Assembly: GCA_021772135.1 (NCBI GenBank)
Contig: JADYXQ010000055.1
Location: 1 to 36,858, forward strand
Origin: Candidatus Obscuribacter sp.
GTDB taxonomy: Bacteria; Cyanobacteriota; Vampirovibrionia; Obscuribacterales; Obscuribacteraceae
DNA length: 36,858 nucleotides
Direction: 5' to 3'
Below, piece after piece: positions 17,666 through 26,601 of the stretch; position 1 is the first letter of the stretch, and each line of letters begins with the position of its first letter. The translations under genes and the position numbers were made by a program. The notes under the pieces are model-generated. The model worked only from the letters and a program-made list of their open reading frames with translations, searched no databases and was not told the origin of the DNA.

Positions 17666-18586
17666 CTAACCCCATTTGCTCAGCCGTTCTTGAATACGCT
17701 CAATGGTTGACGGCGAGTAAAGAGTAAAGACTTTCAATTTGTTTTCCGGCACAAGCGTTTTCATTTTGGTTTCGCTGAGGCTGTCGCAAACGAAAAGATT
17801 GGCGTGCTTAACTATATATTTAAGCTCCTGGTCGTCATCTCTATCGATGGTGCGAATGGCAATTTCTTCTCCACGCATGGCTGCCACCAGATTCGATGCC
17901 ATGTGCATCAGTGTGGGCGAGACCGAAACAAAGACAACCAGACTGTTTTTAGGCAAATTAGCCACTGCTTCCATTTCTACGCGAGCAGGTTCGATATTGC
18001 ACGCCACCAACCTGGTCAGGTCGGTGACATATTTCTGAAAAGTGAACAGATGGTAGAGGCTGGTGACCACCAGCGACTCTTTCATTTGGTCAAGATCGCC
18101 TGATAATTCTGTAGGCGTTATCGTGTCAATTGGTAGCGAAAAATGCGGTGAAAGCTCGCCAACAATCACTTTGTGAAAATCTTTGTTGGCATCCACCGCC
18201 AAAATTCGCCGCACCGGTTTGCGCTTTTTAAGCTCCTCGAAACAGCTTTCTACTTGCTTGGTGGAATAACCGCGTTCTGCTGCCCGGGCCACAAATTCAC
18301 TAAACATCTCATCAAGGTCAAGGGCAGCATCACCCTCTGTTTTACGTCCGCTGGAAGCCACGCGCACACCGCTGCCCTGCCGCACTTCCAGAAGGCCCAC
18401 ATCAGCCATATGATTATAAGCGGCGGTAATTGTGCTGTAGTGCACTCCCAGGCGCTCAGCCAGAGCACGAATACTGGGCAGCTTTTCATGAGCGCCAAGG
18501 GTACCAGAAGCAATCTGTAGCCCCAGCTGTTCAATCAACTGATCGCGAATGGGAACGGCGCTTTCTTTGTTGATGCTAATTTTCAA
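17666..18586 (-). CDS. GntR-family transcriptional regulator with non-standard C-terminal domain
   Basis: A 306-aa regulator. Residues about 8-75 are a GntR winged helix (PIRDQLIEQLGLQIASGTLG, LPSIRALAERLGVHYSTITA, LLEVRQGSGVRVAS). The remaining 220 residues are not an FCD, UTRA or aminotransferase domain; they look like a two-lobed alpha/beta fold (RRILAVDANKDFHKVIVGEL, NSLVVFVSVSPTLMHMASNL, ANLFVCDSLSE), so it may sense a small ligand. The start is a TTG at 18586 with GGGAAG just upstream; no in-frame ATG fits. It begins 27 bases after tadC ends, so it may be read through from the pilus operon, and it is convergent with dgcNA (18-base gap). Targets unknown. Confidence 0.85.
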   Translation of the reverse strand: MKISINKESAVPIRDQLIEQLGLQIASGTLGAHEKLPSIRALAERLGVHYSTITAAYNHMADVGLLEVRQGSGVRVASSGRKTEGDAALDLDEMFSEFVARAAERGYSTKQVESCFEELKKRKPVRRILAVDANKDFHKVIVGELSPHFSLPIDTITPTELSGDLDQMKESLVVTSLYHLFTFQKYVTDLTRLVACNIEPARVEMEAVANLPKNSLVVFVSVSPTLMHMASNLVAAMRGEEIAIRTIDRDDDQELKYIVKHANLFVCDSLSETKMKTLVPENKLKVFTLYSPSTIERIQERLSKWG

Positions 18587-18613
18587 ATGCTTCCCGCCAT
18601 CTACTTAAGAGTT

Positions 18614-19495
18614 TTATGGCCCAAGCCCAAAACCAGTAAGCGGACGGACTTGTTCAAAGAAGATTATAAGCGAGGGAGCAAGAACCAGTACCATCAAAGT
18701 AGGCATGATGCAAAACCAGAGTGGAAATGCCATGAGCACCGGCAGCTTGGCTGCTTTCTCTTCAGCCTTATGGGTGAGTTTATTGCGTAGAAAGTCGGCC
18801 TGGTTACGTAAAACCTTAGAAACACTGATGCCAAGTTGTGCACTTTGATTGAGCGATGCCGCAAGTGACCTTAATTCATCTACGCCGGTGCGGTTATAGA
18901 GTTCCTGATAAGCTTTTTCGCGATTCATGCCCAAGAGCACGTCGCGGCTCAAGGTCAGCAATTCGTCATTAATAGCAGACGATATGGCCGCGCGTTCCGT
19001 CGCCACTCTCTGGATAGTGGCATCGAGACCAAGGCCGGCATCTACGCATAACACCATCAAATCAAGCACTTGAGGCAGATTGTCAGCCAGAGCTTGCTGT
19101 CTGCGTTTGGCTAACACGGCCAGAATTAAATCTGCTGCAAAAAACAGCACCACAGACGCGACCAATGCCACTACAGGATGGATGAAAAGAAATAAAAGCG
19201 AGCCGAGCAAAAGAGGATAAAATTTGGCGGCGCAAACAGTGCCGTAGTAGGTATTGTTACGCAAACCGGCAAAAATTAGACGATCTTGCAGCCACAATAA
19301 ATAGCTGCCGGGAAATATTCTCATTACATAGGTGGCCGGCTCGACGATTACCGAAGGCAAACTGAAAGTAGAATTTGAACCAATCGCACTGGAGCTGTGA
19401 CCTCGGCCGATAAAAAGCTTAAAAGCCAGGGCCAGAGACAGGAAGGCCGCGGCAATGAGCTCTGGATAACTGCTTATAAATTGAGCAGACGGCAT
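18614..19495 (-). CDS. tadC: Tad pilus inner-membrane platform protein TadC
   Basis: A 293-aa type II secretion F-domain protein, one of the two inner-membrane platform subunits on which the TadA ATPase acts. The conserved F-domain region reads LPQVLDLMVLCVDAGLGLDA, then FLRNKLTHKAEEKAAKLPVL. Hydrophobic segments lie near residues 8-25, 95-130 (two), and 245-275. The start ATG shares one base with the tadB stop (TAATG), indicating translational coupling. Last pilus gene in the operon. Confidence 0.9.
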   Translation of the reverse strand: MPSAQFISSYPELIAAAFLSLALAFKLFIGRGHSSSAIGSNSTFSLPSVIVEPATYVMRIFPGSYLLWLQDRLIFAGLRNNTYYGTVCAAKFYPLLLGSLLFLFIHPVVALVASVVLFFAADLILAVLAKRRQQALADNLPQVLDLMVLCVDAGLGLDATIQRVATERAAISSAINDELLTLSRDVLLGMNREKAYQELYNRTGVDELRSLAASLNQSAQLGISVSKVLRNQADFLRNKLTHKAEEKAAKLPVLMAFPLWFCIMPTLMVLVLAPSLIIFFEQVRPLTGFGLGP

Positions 19496-20457
19496 TAGAC
19501 TTTTACCTCGGCCATTTTATTAATCAGCACAACTCCAGCAATTTCCAGCACCACCACCAGTGCCAATAGCATGCGCCCCAGATCGCTTGTCACCAGAGGT
19601 TCAAGGTAGCCCGGGCTTAAAAACTCGAGAGCAGCTGCCAGCACCAGCGGCAGCAGGCCGACAATAATGCCGGTTAAGCGGCTCTGACTGGTTAATACTC
19701 GCACCTGCCGCTTCAACTTCAGCCGCTGGCGCAACGTCAAATTAGTCTTGTCTAAGAGTTCAGCTAAACTGCCACCGACTTCCGCCTGAATGGTGATAGC
19801 GCGGCGAATAAGATCAAGCTCGTCTGAACTGTATTTTATCACTGTATTATTCAGTGCTTCGCTAAAAGGCTGCCCTAGATTAATGCGCTGCAGCACATGA
19901 GCAAATTCCTGGCCCAACGGTTGAGCCGATTCTTTTCCCACCGATCGCACGGCTTGAGCAACGCTGTGACCACTGCGTAAAACAGAGACCATCAAATCAA
20001 TAGCATCGGGCAATTGATCGATAAATTGGCCACGCCGCGTTCTGGCAATAACAATAAGGCAAATAAACGGCACAGTGAGAAATAGCAAAGCGAAAGCCAG
20101 GCAAACAAGCTCTGGCAAGCCGCCGATATAGGCGCACAAAGCCGGCACAAGAGCGCAGCCAAGCGAAATTAAAAGTAGATCGGTCAGGGAAAGCTCCACT
20201 GCCGATTGCTCTAAAATACGCACAGGCCATTGTGGTGCCAGAGCAGAAAAATCAAATTGGAAAGCAGGGCTCCTTAGACTGAGTGCGATAGCAACAGGAG
20301 TAGGAACGCTTACTCGCTTTTCCATCTGAGCACCCAAAGCCTGGCTAACGCGAAGAGCGACAAGCTTTTTGCGCCTGGCTATTTTAATTATTCTTACGGC
20401 TAAAATTCCCGCCAGAACAGAAAAAATCACTATGGCTAAAAGGTTTACGGCAGACAT
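19495..20457 (-). CDS. tadB: Tad pilus inner-membrane platform protein TadB
   Basis: A 320-aa F-domain protein paired with TadC. An N-terminal membrane helix (LLAIVIFSVLAGILAVRI), a double-helix block at about residues 90-140, the F-domain with FIDQLPDAIDLMVSVLRSGH and GQPFSEALNNTV, and a C-terminal pair of helices (IIVGLLPLVLAAALEFL, LLALVVVLEIAGVVLI). Start and stop both overlap neighbours by a TAATG junction (with tadA upstream and tadC downstream). Confidence 0.9.
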   Translation of the reverse strand: MSAVNLLAIVIFSVLAGILAVRIIKIARRKKLVALRVSQALGAQMEKRVSVPTPVAIALSLRSPAFQFDFSALAPQWPVRILEQSAVELSLTDLLLISLGCALVPALCAYIGGLPELVCLAFALLFLTVPFICLIVIARTRRGQFIDQLPDAIDLMVSVLRSGHSVAQAVRSVGKESAQPLGQEFAHVLQRINLGQPFSEALNNTVIKYSSDELDLIRRAITIQAEVGGSLAELLDKTNLTLRQRLKLKRQVRVLTSQSRLTGIIVGLLPLVLAAALEFLSPGYLEPLVTSDLGRMLLALVVVLEIAGVVLINKMAEVKV

Positions 20458-22016
20458 TACTCGCCCCCCTGAGCCACAGGCACACGGCCATTTTCGGCTT
20501 CTCTTGCTTCTTCAAATTGCAGATGAAAATGCTCTTCATCTTCGGCTTCGAACCAGGCGGAAGGCAGAGGCAAACCATGCTCGACAAAGCGCTCTGATTT
20601 AAGTGGCCTGATGCCGCAAGCTGTATGAAAACCAAGTGAATTGCCATCATGGCCGGTGCCAATCTGACGAAATTCAAAGAGGTCTTGCATGCTGACCACG
20701 CCTTCCTGCACACCCAAAATTTCAGTAATGCTGACGATGCGTCTGGTACCATCAGATAATCGCTTCACCTGCACAACCAGGTCAAAAGCAGAGCCAATTT
20801 GTTCGCGAATGCTGCGCTGCGACAAATCAACGCCTGACAGAAGCACCAGCGTTTCGATTCTACTTAACGCGTCACGACTGCTGTTGGAGTGCACTGTAGT
20901 AAGAGAACCCTCGTGACCGGTGTTCATGGCTTGCAGCATATCTAGGGCTTCGGGGCCACGCACTTCGCCCACGACAATGCGATCGGGTCGCATCCGCAAA
21001 GCATTCTTGACCAACTCACGTTGCCCCACGGCGCCACTACCTTCGGTATTGGCAGGGCGCGATTCAAGGCGAATCACGTGCCTTTGTTGCAGACGCAATT
21101 CAGCAGTATCTTCGATGGTAACTATGCGTTCGTGATTGCCGATAGACGACGATAAGACATTCAATAACGTAGTTTTGCCGGCGGAGGTGCCGCCGGAAAT
21201 TAAAATGTTCAGTCTGGCCTTAACTGCCTGGGTCAAGAAATCAGCCATGTTTTGAGTGAGCGCATTGCGGCCGATCAGATCTTCAAAAGCAAAAGGCACT
21301 GGTCTAAATCTTCTGATAGAGAGAACCGGTCCGTCAAGCGATAATGGCGGAATAATGGCATTGACTCTGGAGCCGTCAGGCAATCTGGCGTCGACAATGG
21401 GCGAAGATTCATCGATACGACGGCCGATCCTGGCGACAATTCGATTGATAATGTGCAGCAGATGATGGTCGTCTTTAAACCGAATAGCAGTCTCCATCAG
21501 CTTGCCATCTCTATCGATCCACACGCTCTGAGAGCCGTTGACCAGAATATCATTAACCAAGGCATCAGACAGCAAAGGTTCTAGGGGACCGAGCCCAAGT
21601 GTTTCATAAAGCACTTCTTGAGCTAGATTATCGCGTTCCGAAACCGATAGCGGCAGCCGTTCTTCAGCAATGAGATGGCGAATGGTGCCTTCGATTGCTT
21701 CTTCTAAGGCGTCGTTTCCATCAAGTTGAGTTAAAACACTAACGTCAATGGTTTCAATCAATCGTTCGTGAATCTTTGATTTCAAGTCATGGTAGAGACT
21801 TGACTCACGGTCACTCTTTGCCTGAGCAGCTGAGATCTTAGGATTGCGACGGCTGAGCGATAATCCCACTTTTCGTTCTTGTTTAGCTTTTGCTTCTTCT
21901 TCAGTGGCTATGGCACTATCGGTAGTGGGGGTATAATCAGAAGCTGCAGTGATGGCCGGCACCGGCGCTGCTTCAACGTTGTTTTCGCTAAAAAGCAATT
22001 GGCGTAATTTGGACAA
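20457..22016 (-). CDS. tadA: Tad pilus assembly ATPase TadA (CpaF)
   Basis: A 519-aa secretion-superfamily ATPase that powers Flp pilus assembly at the inner membrane. The N-terminal 60 residues are variable; then LNDILVNG-type region ([20 protein letters not shown]), Walker [12 protein letters not shown] near residue 278, the Asp box [12 protein letters not shown], Walker [19 protein letters not shown] and the His box [16 protein letters not shown]. All catalytic motifs are intact. The start is a TTG at 22014-22016 with GGGAAG upstream inside the end of cpaE. A C-terminal extension of about 60 residues is acidic. Confidence 0.95.
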   Translation of the reverse strand: MSKLRQLLFSENNVEAAPVPAITAASDYTPTTDSAIATEEEAKAKQERKVGLSLSRRNPKISAAQAKSDRESSLYHDLKSKIHERLIETIDVSVLTQLDGNDALEEAIEGTIRHLIAEERLPLSVSERDNLAQEVLYETLGLGPLEPLLSDALVNDILVNGSQSVWIDRDGKLMETAIRFKDDHHLLHIINRIVARIGRRIDESSPIVDARLPDGSRVNAIIPPLSLDGPVLSIRRFRPVPFAFEDLIGRNALTQNMADFLTQAVKARLNILISGGTSAGKTTLLNVLSSSIGNHERIVTIEDTAELRLQQRHVIRLESRPANTEGSGAVGQRELVKNALRMRPDRIVVGEVRGPEALDMLQAMNTGHEGSLTTVHSNSSRDALSRIETLVLLSGVDLSQRSIREQIGSAFDLVVQVKRLSDGTRRIVSITEILGVQEGVVSMQDLFEFRQIGTGHDGNSLGFHTACGIRPLKSERFVEHGLPLPSAWFEAEDEEHFHLQFEEAREAENGRVPVAQGGE

Positions 22017-22017
22017 C

Positions 22018-22851
22018 CTACACTTCCCTTACAACAGACTGGCAAAATTGGAATATTTCTGTGATGCCTTTACTAAAGCCCTGGCGGGGATATTTGACCA
22101 ATGCCGGAACGCCTTCGATTGAGGCGCTCTCACAGACTTCATAGGCATTGGGCACACGCAGCAGCGGAAAGCCGCCCAAATCCATAGAAAGCTGTTTTTC
22201 AATTTCTTTTAGCTTACCGCCTGAGCGGTTCAAAACAGTGATTACCTGGTCAGACTCAAACTCAAGATCTTTGAAAATCTCAAACCAGCGTCTGGCAGCG
22301 GCCAGGGCGGTGACTGTGGGTTCCACCACCAGAATAACGCTGTCGCACAAATCCAGCATTGATACTAGTTCCCGACTTATGGTGCGCGGCAAATCCACCA
22401 CTACAGTACCGTCCTGTTTCTTCATCAAACTAAGCAGTCTGAGCAGATCCCCTGAGGGAAACTGCAGGGCGAGGTTGGCTTCCAGTGGCGGACTGTATAA
22501 GCCGAACATCTTGCCGGCACTTTTATTGTTGTCTAGATAAATCTGCTCTGCGCAAGCAGCAATGATTTCACCATCAAGAGCGGAACGCCTGGCCAGATCA
22601 AGCAGCGAATAGCGCGGTAGCCGATTTAAAAGACAAGCGGCGTCAGGCTGCTGTAAATTAGCGTCGAATAAGGCAACTCTGCTATGTGTATGCAGGGCAA
22701 AGGCAGCAGCAAGGTTGATACTAATCGTAGTGGCGCCAACGCCGCCTTTGGCACCAAGCACCCCAACAACCCGGCTTGACTTTTCAATTGCACTTGCACT
22801 CTTAAGCTCGGTAGTGGAGGCGTTCTTTTTGAATAATTTAACAGCATTCAT
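22018..22851 (-). CDS. cpaE: CpaE/TadZ-like ParA-family pilus localisation protein
   Basis: A 277-aa MinD/ParA-type protein thought to place the Tad secretion machine at a cell site. The deviant Walker motif is KGGVGATT (residues about 35-42), with Ala in place of the usual Lys, as in many CpaE/TadZ proteins, so ATP hydrolysis may be weak. Further family features are SRVALFDANLQQPDAACLLN, GTVVVDLPR and DSVILVVEPTVTALAAAR. Compared with long CpaE proteins it lacks the N-terminal receiver domain. Its ATG abuts the tadG stop and its own stop is adjacent to the tadA start. Confidence 0.88.
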   Translation of the reverse strand: MNAVKLFKKNASTTELKSASAIEKSSRVVGVLGAKGGVGATTISINLAAAFALHTHSRVALFDANLQQPDAACLLNRLPRYSLLDLARRSALDGEIIAACAEQIYLDNNKSAGKMFGLYSPPLEANLALQFPSGDLLRLLSLMKKQDGTVVVDLPRTISRELVSMLDLCDSVILVVEPTVTALAAARRWFEIFKDLEFESDQVITVLNRSGGKLKEIEKQLSMDLGGFPLLRVPNAYEVCESASIEGVPALVKYPRQGFSKGITEIFQFCQSVVREV

Positions 22852-24219
22852 CTAATTCACCATAATCCGCGGCGACAAAGAGGGTGCCATGACAGTCGAG
22901 CGCGGTCTTGCGCTTATGCCGTTTCCTACTTGAATGCGAGCGGCAAATGGAGCAACGGGCTCAGGCAGCATACTGGCGGTAGCAGCAGGTATTGCAGCTC
23001 GGGCATTGGCAAAACTGGCATTGCGCAGTGCCACCGAATCTGGCTCCAGTGCCACGCTAAGGTTGAAGCCGCCGGCGTTAAAAACAACCGGCGAGGCTAA
23101 GAGTCGCAAACGCGCAAAGCCTACGACCTTACAGACTTCGCCACTGGCAAAAATAGGATCTTCGGCCACAACCGGAAAGATATAAGAGCGACCGACTTGT
23201 AACTGTTTTAACTGGTTAACCAGCTGCTGTTGCACGGTGGCATTAGAAAAAAGACTTGAGTTGAGATTGAAATTTGAAATCAGACTGCCACGCTCCACCA
23301 TGGCAGAGGGAATCTCGGAGCTAGTTGTGACAGGTGCAAAGTAAGCAAGGTTAGCTAAAAGCTGATTGACATTCAAGCTGCTTATGGCCTGATTGTAATA
23401 AATCAGAGTCGAAGGGGAAGGAGTTAAATTAACCAGAGCACCGCGGATAGTGCCTGGCGGAAGGCTGCCGGTGGGGCTTAATGACAAACTGTAGGCTGGC
23501 AATGAAGCAGTGGTCTGATTGGCCAGGCTAACAAATTGCTTATTGCTCACCGCAATCGGCAAGGCCGCAAAACCTATCAAATCTTGATCGTGCACAGATC
23601 CAGAGTTCAGGCGTGGCACACCGGCACCAACGCGCGAAGCCGGCTGAGCAATTACTTCAACCAGGCGGTGCGGGCTGGCAACTCGCGCCGCGGCGGGCAC
23701 AAAAGTCGGCGAACCAATACCGCCACCACTAAAGGCATAAACTAAAGGAAGGAAAAATAGCTTCAGTGCATCAGCACCATCGCGACGACCACGCACTTGC
23801 AAAAAATAATCGCCACTGTCGGCAGTGTTGGGGTTGCTTAAAAAAGTGACGTCGCCATCATCGAAACGCACAGCGCTCTCAGCGGCAGCCTGACCACTGA
23901 GAGATGAGTTTGGACCATATGGAGCGCTATTCCAGGCAGCTCCGTTTGAACCCGATGCTTGAGCAATAGTTTGACGGATATTACGTTCTGCCTGAGCGCG
24001 ATTATATGCCTGGGCGGGATCGCTCAGGCTGGAAGAGAAGGCACCGACCGCGACGGCTTCGGCTGCATAGCGCACGGCCGACGAAGCATAAGAGCTGCGC
24101 ATAACGTCGGCACACAAGGCAACGAAAGCAACTCCTAAGACGGCGATGAACGCAACAAGAGGCAAGACGGCGCCGGAAGAGCGCCGGACAACTCTAATTA
24201 TTGACTTGCGGCACTTCAT
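22852..24219 (-). CDS. tadG: TadG-like pilus protein with single N-terminal anchor
   Basis: A 455-aa protein with a basic N-terminus and one membrane helix (AVLPLVAFIAVLGVAFVAL, residues about 17-36), as in TadE/TadG minor pilins or anchors. Residues about 45-75 resemble the post-helix region of TadG (AVRYAAEAVAVGAFSSSLSD). The large remainder should be outside the cytoplasm and shows no von Willebrand A motif (no clear DxSxS) and no known domain. It overlaps cpaB by 26 bases upstream and abuts cpaE downstream. The position in the operon and the N-terminus support the TadG name; function is inferred. Confidence 0.7.
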   Translation of the reverse strand: MKCRKSIIRVVRRSSGAVLPLVAFIAVLGVAFVALCADVMRSSYASSAVRYAAEAVAVGAFSSSLSDPAQAYNRAQAERNIRQTIAQASGSNGAAWNSAPYGPNSSLSGQAAAESAVRFDDGDVTFLSNPNTADSGDYFLQVRGRRDGADALKLFFLPLVYAFSGGGIGSPTFVPAAARVASPHRLVEVIAQPASRVGAGVPRLNSGSVHDQDLIGFAALPIAVSNKQFVSLANQTTASLPAYSLSLSPTGSLPPGTIRGALVNLTPSPSTLIYYNQAISSLNVNQLLANLAYFAPVTTSSEIPSAMVERGSLISNFNLNSSLFSNATVQQQLVNQLKQLQVGRSYIFPVVAEDPIFASGEVCKVVGFARLRLLASPVVFNAGGFNLSVALEPDSVALRNASFANARAAIPAATASMLPEPVAPFAARIQVGNGISARPRSTVMAPSLSPRIMVN

Positions 24220-25207
24220 ACAGTTCTCGCTTATTGCCTGAAAATATCTCTACAACCCATCTAGCAGTTTGGGCAACCGGAGCCATGGCGTCAACAATAC
24301 CTGAAGCTTGTGCGCCAGCGCCGGAGTTTGCCATAATCGGCGGCATCGGGGGTATAGCAAGGTTTGGCCATGCCGGCAGAATTTGACGGGGTGCCTGAAA
24401 AGCTGAAATATTGCCAGTCAGTTTTGCCGCAGTCACTTGGCCAGCTCGTGCAGGCAGTAAATCAGATTCTGAAACTCCACTGAGCAAAGGCTGTTCGGTA
24501 GCCAATCGATTGCGCAAAGAAAGTTTGATTTTGCCGGTTTCTTCAGCTTGTGCAAGCAGTTCGGCTTGCTCGGGGCTAACTGCAAGAGTAATATGGCTGG
24601 CCTCTTGTGCTCTTAAAGAGCTGCTCCGTAATGCTTCACGCGGCATACTGAATAGCACCCTGACACTCTGGCAGACGGTCTTAGTGTATTTTTTGCCGTC
24701 TTGAGTTGTGGTTACAAGAATGTCTACATGGTCTCCACTACTTATGCTGTGATCTACCAGCGCGTAGTCATCCAATTTAAGCGTAACGGCCCGTTCGTGA
24801 TTCTCTACTTTTTGAGCCAGATTGTCTCGACCGCTAAAGAGATTACTCTCTAAAACCGGCTCACCCTTGCCAATATAGTTACGAGCAATTCGCCCAACCA
24901 GCAAATTGGTTTTGGCATTCATGCCCTCAGCGAAGTAGCTCTCCGGAATGGTGATGTAATGCAAGTCATGAAAAGTTATGCGCGCTCCGGGAAAAATATC
25001 TTGCCCGGCACCAACTATTTGCAGGGTCTTGGCGACAGACTGCTGGGGCGCCATCATGCGAAAGATTGCCAGGCCCACCAGCGCAAGTACGAGCAACAAA
25101 AGCACAGGCACCATGGCACTGACTTTCTTCGGCGGCACCGGCGTGCGCTCGCGTCCTAAGAGTGAAGACATTGATTCTGAATTGGTAATAGTGGGGGAAG
25201 AACGCAT
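24194..25207 (-). CDS. cpaB: Flp pilus assembly protein CpaB (RcpC)
   Basis: A 337-aa protein with one N-terminal membrane helix (MVPVLLLLVLALVGLAIFRM) followed by an SAF-like domain (IVGAGQDIFPGARITFHDL, GRIARNYIGKGEPVLESNL) and the RcpC domain (DHSISSGDHVDILVTTTQDG, ITLAVSPEQAELLAQAEETG). In other systems CpaB acts in the periplasm with the secretin. The ATG at 25205-25207 is preferred over an in-frame TTG ten codons upstream because GAGG sits five bases before it. The C-terminal 80 residues are Pro/Ala-rich. Confidence 0.9.
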   Translation of the reverse strand: MRSSPTITNSESMSSLLGRERTPVPPKKVSAMVPVLLLLVLALVGLAIFRMMAPQQSVAKTLQIVGAGQDIFPGARITFHDLHYITIPESYFAEGMNAKTNLLVGRIARNYIGKGEPVLESNLFSGRDNLAQKVENHERAVTLKLDDYALVDHSISSGDHVDILVTTTQDGKKYTKTVCQSVRVLFSMPREALRSSSLRAQEASHITLAVSPEQAELLAQAEETGKIKLSLRNRLATEQPLLSGVSESDLLPARAGQVTAAKLTGNISAFQAPRQILPAWPNLAIPPMPPIMANSGAGAQASGIVDAMAPVAQTARWVVEIFSGNKRELYEVPQVNN

Positions 25208-25239
25208 GTGAACCTCGAAAATGGTTGCCTTGAACAATG

Positions 25240-25833
25240 CTATTGATTTTTTTGATAAACCTCGGCCAGAGCCACCGCTCTTTCGGATATAGGAAAATCG
25301 AGAAACGACACTGGTGAACCGCCGACGCCGGTATAAATGCCAATTGAGTTGCCGAAATCTTTAGCACCACCCGTGAAGGCATTGCCGGTGAAAACAAAAG
25401 GATATTCAATTCTTATAGCAATCGTGCCAGGTGCGATTTCATCTTCAACACTGCCATCAGAATCAAATGGCAATACTTTGATTTTGGCCCCAGGGGGTAA
25501 ACTTCCCGTTGCTCCTTGCGATAAAAGCCTGGCCGATCCCAGTTGCTGCGCCACGACTGAACTAGAGTTAACTGGATCTCCTGAGAGGGTAAATCCGGTT
25601 ACGCTTTCTCGAATTTGGACATCACTTAAATCAGGGGTACGACTGGCTAAGCGAGCGCCTTCCTGACAGGCCATGGCCACTGCTTGCTTAATATAAAAGA
25701 CTCGACCGAAATACATTATGGTGACTATAATTAAAAGCAAAAAAGGGATGGAAAACGCGAATTCCACCATCGATTGTCCGTGCCGCTCACGCAGCCTGCT
25801 CACCTTACGCTTTTGTATTGGACGACAAGCCAT
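25240..25833 (-). CDS. tadE: TadE-like minor pilin
   Basis: A 197-aa TadE-family protein. The N-terminus RERHGQSMVEFAFSIPFLLL carries the GQSxVEFA motif cut by prepilin peptidase in Tad systems, then a membrane helix (IPFLLLIIVTIMYFGRVFYI) and the typical ACQEGARLASRTPD. The rest is an extracytoplasmic domain. ATG start with GGTGAT eight bases upstream. It lies downstream of the pilin and of the 14-base hairpin, and 32 bases before cpaB. Confidence 0.88.
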   Translation of the reverse strand: MACRPIQKRKVSRLRERHGQSMVEFAFSIPFLLLIIVTIMYFGRVFYIKQAVAMACQEGARLASRTPDLSDVQIRESVTGFTLSGDPVNSSSVVAQQLGSARLLSQGATGSLPPGAKIKVLPFDSDGSVEDEIAPGTIAIRIEYPFVFTGNAFTGGAKDFGNSIGIYTGVGGSPVSFLDFPISERAVALAEVYQKNQ

Positions 25834-25864
25834 ATTTTGTAATCACCAGATCACTATTTGGAAC

Positions 25865-25897
25865 CGAAGAGTGTTTGCTGCATGCAAACACTCTTCG
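25865..25897 (-). promoter_or_regulatory. Strong 14-bp hairpin between pilin and tadE
   Basis: CGAAGAGTGTTTGC (25865-25878) and GCAAACACTCTTCG (25884-25897) pair perfectly over 14 bases around a five-base loop. It lies 18 bases after the pilin stop. On the coding (minus) strand the stem is followed by GTTCCAAATAG, not a T tract, so it is more likely an mRNA-stabilising or processing hairpin than an intrinsic terminator. Confidence 0.7.
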
Positions 25898-25915
25898 CAT
25901 CAACACGAGTAATTT

Positions 25916-26146
25916 TTACTGCAGAACCCATGGTGTAGATGTCACTTTAATGGTGCGGCCGACATCGGATGAAGTCTGGCCTTGATAGTTGGTTGCTTGT
26001 TCAACGTTTCTGATCATGTCGCCGGAAATATGGCCCAGTGAGCCAAGTGCCACCACACAAAGTGCCGCTACACAGCCAATGCCCAGGGCATACTCAACCA
26101 TACTCTGACCGCGCTTGCTGCGTTTAATTGTCTTTTTAGTAATCAT
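25916..26146 (-). CDS. flp: Flp-type major pilin
   Basis: A 76-aa pilin. The basic leader MITKKTIKRSKRG is followed by QSMVEYALGIG, the Flp cleavage motif (G, then x4-E-Y), so prepilin peptidase should cut after the Gly at about residue 13. A single hydrophobic helix follows (GCVAALCVVALGSLGHIS), then a short polar tail ending PWVLQ. Flp pilins polymerise into thin adhesive fibres. The ATG at 26144-26146 has GGAG five bases upstream; the frame runs further upstream but without signals. First gene of the pilus operon. Confidence 0.9.
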   Translation of the reverse strand: MITKKTIKRSKRGQSMVEYALGIGCVAALCVVALGSLGHISGDMIRNVEQATNYQGQTSSDVGRTIKVTSTPWVLQ

Positions 26147-26298
26147 CGGATCTCCATATTCTCGAAAGTGATAAACAACTCTGAATCGCTCAATGCAACA
26201 GACTGCTTTGGCAAAATATTCCAAAAGAACGGTCAACTTCTACCGAAGATGACAATTAGTCGCTAGAAGGACTCGAAGACCTGAACATTTTTTGCGAG

Positions 26299-26313
26299 TG
26301 ATTCTCATTAGCA
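26299..26313. promoter_or_regulatory. Fur-box-like site
   Basis: TGATTCTCATTAGCA matches the 7-1-7 Fur consensus TGATAAT-N-ATTATCA at 11 of 14 positions. It is about 150 bases upstream of the pilin start and 330 bases upstream of the Fur-family gene, so it could act on either. Found by eye. Confidence 0.4.
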
Positions 26314-26601
26314 ACAGTCACTCACGCTATCACTCTCAATAATTACTGTCAACGAAAGTAATCTAAACAAAATCCAATCAGCTACTTCAGAGGCCCGAGT
26401 GTGGCATTCGGCAGCTTTTTATCAAGTTTTGTATTCCAGATTAAGCGAGCCAGGATAATAGTTTATAGAAAATCACTAAACATCCTTAGGCGCTTCTTTT
26501 CAACCGAAATTCTCCGCCATAAGGCTCATTCCCAACTTTTGCAACTTGTCGCAATAACAATCAGTTCTGTTAGCAATTAGGTGCGAATGAGGAATTTCAA
26601 A

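Noticed and set aside
26200..26235. Sigma-54-like promoter (GG...GC) upstream of the pilin
   Set aside because: On the minus strand TTGGAATATTTTGCC has GG and GC, but their spacing is two bases too short for a -24/-12 promoter.
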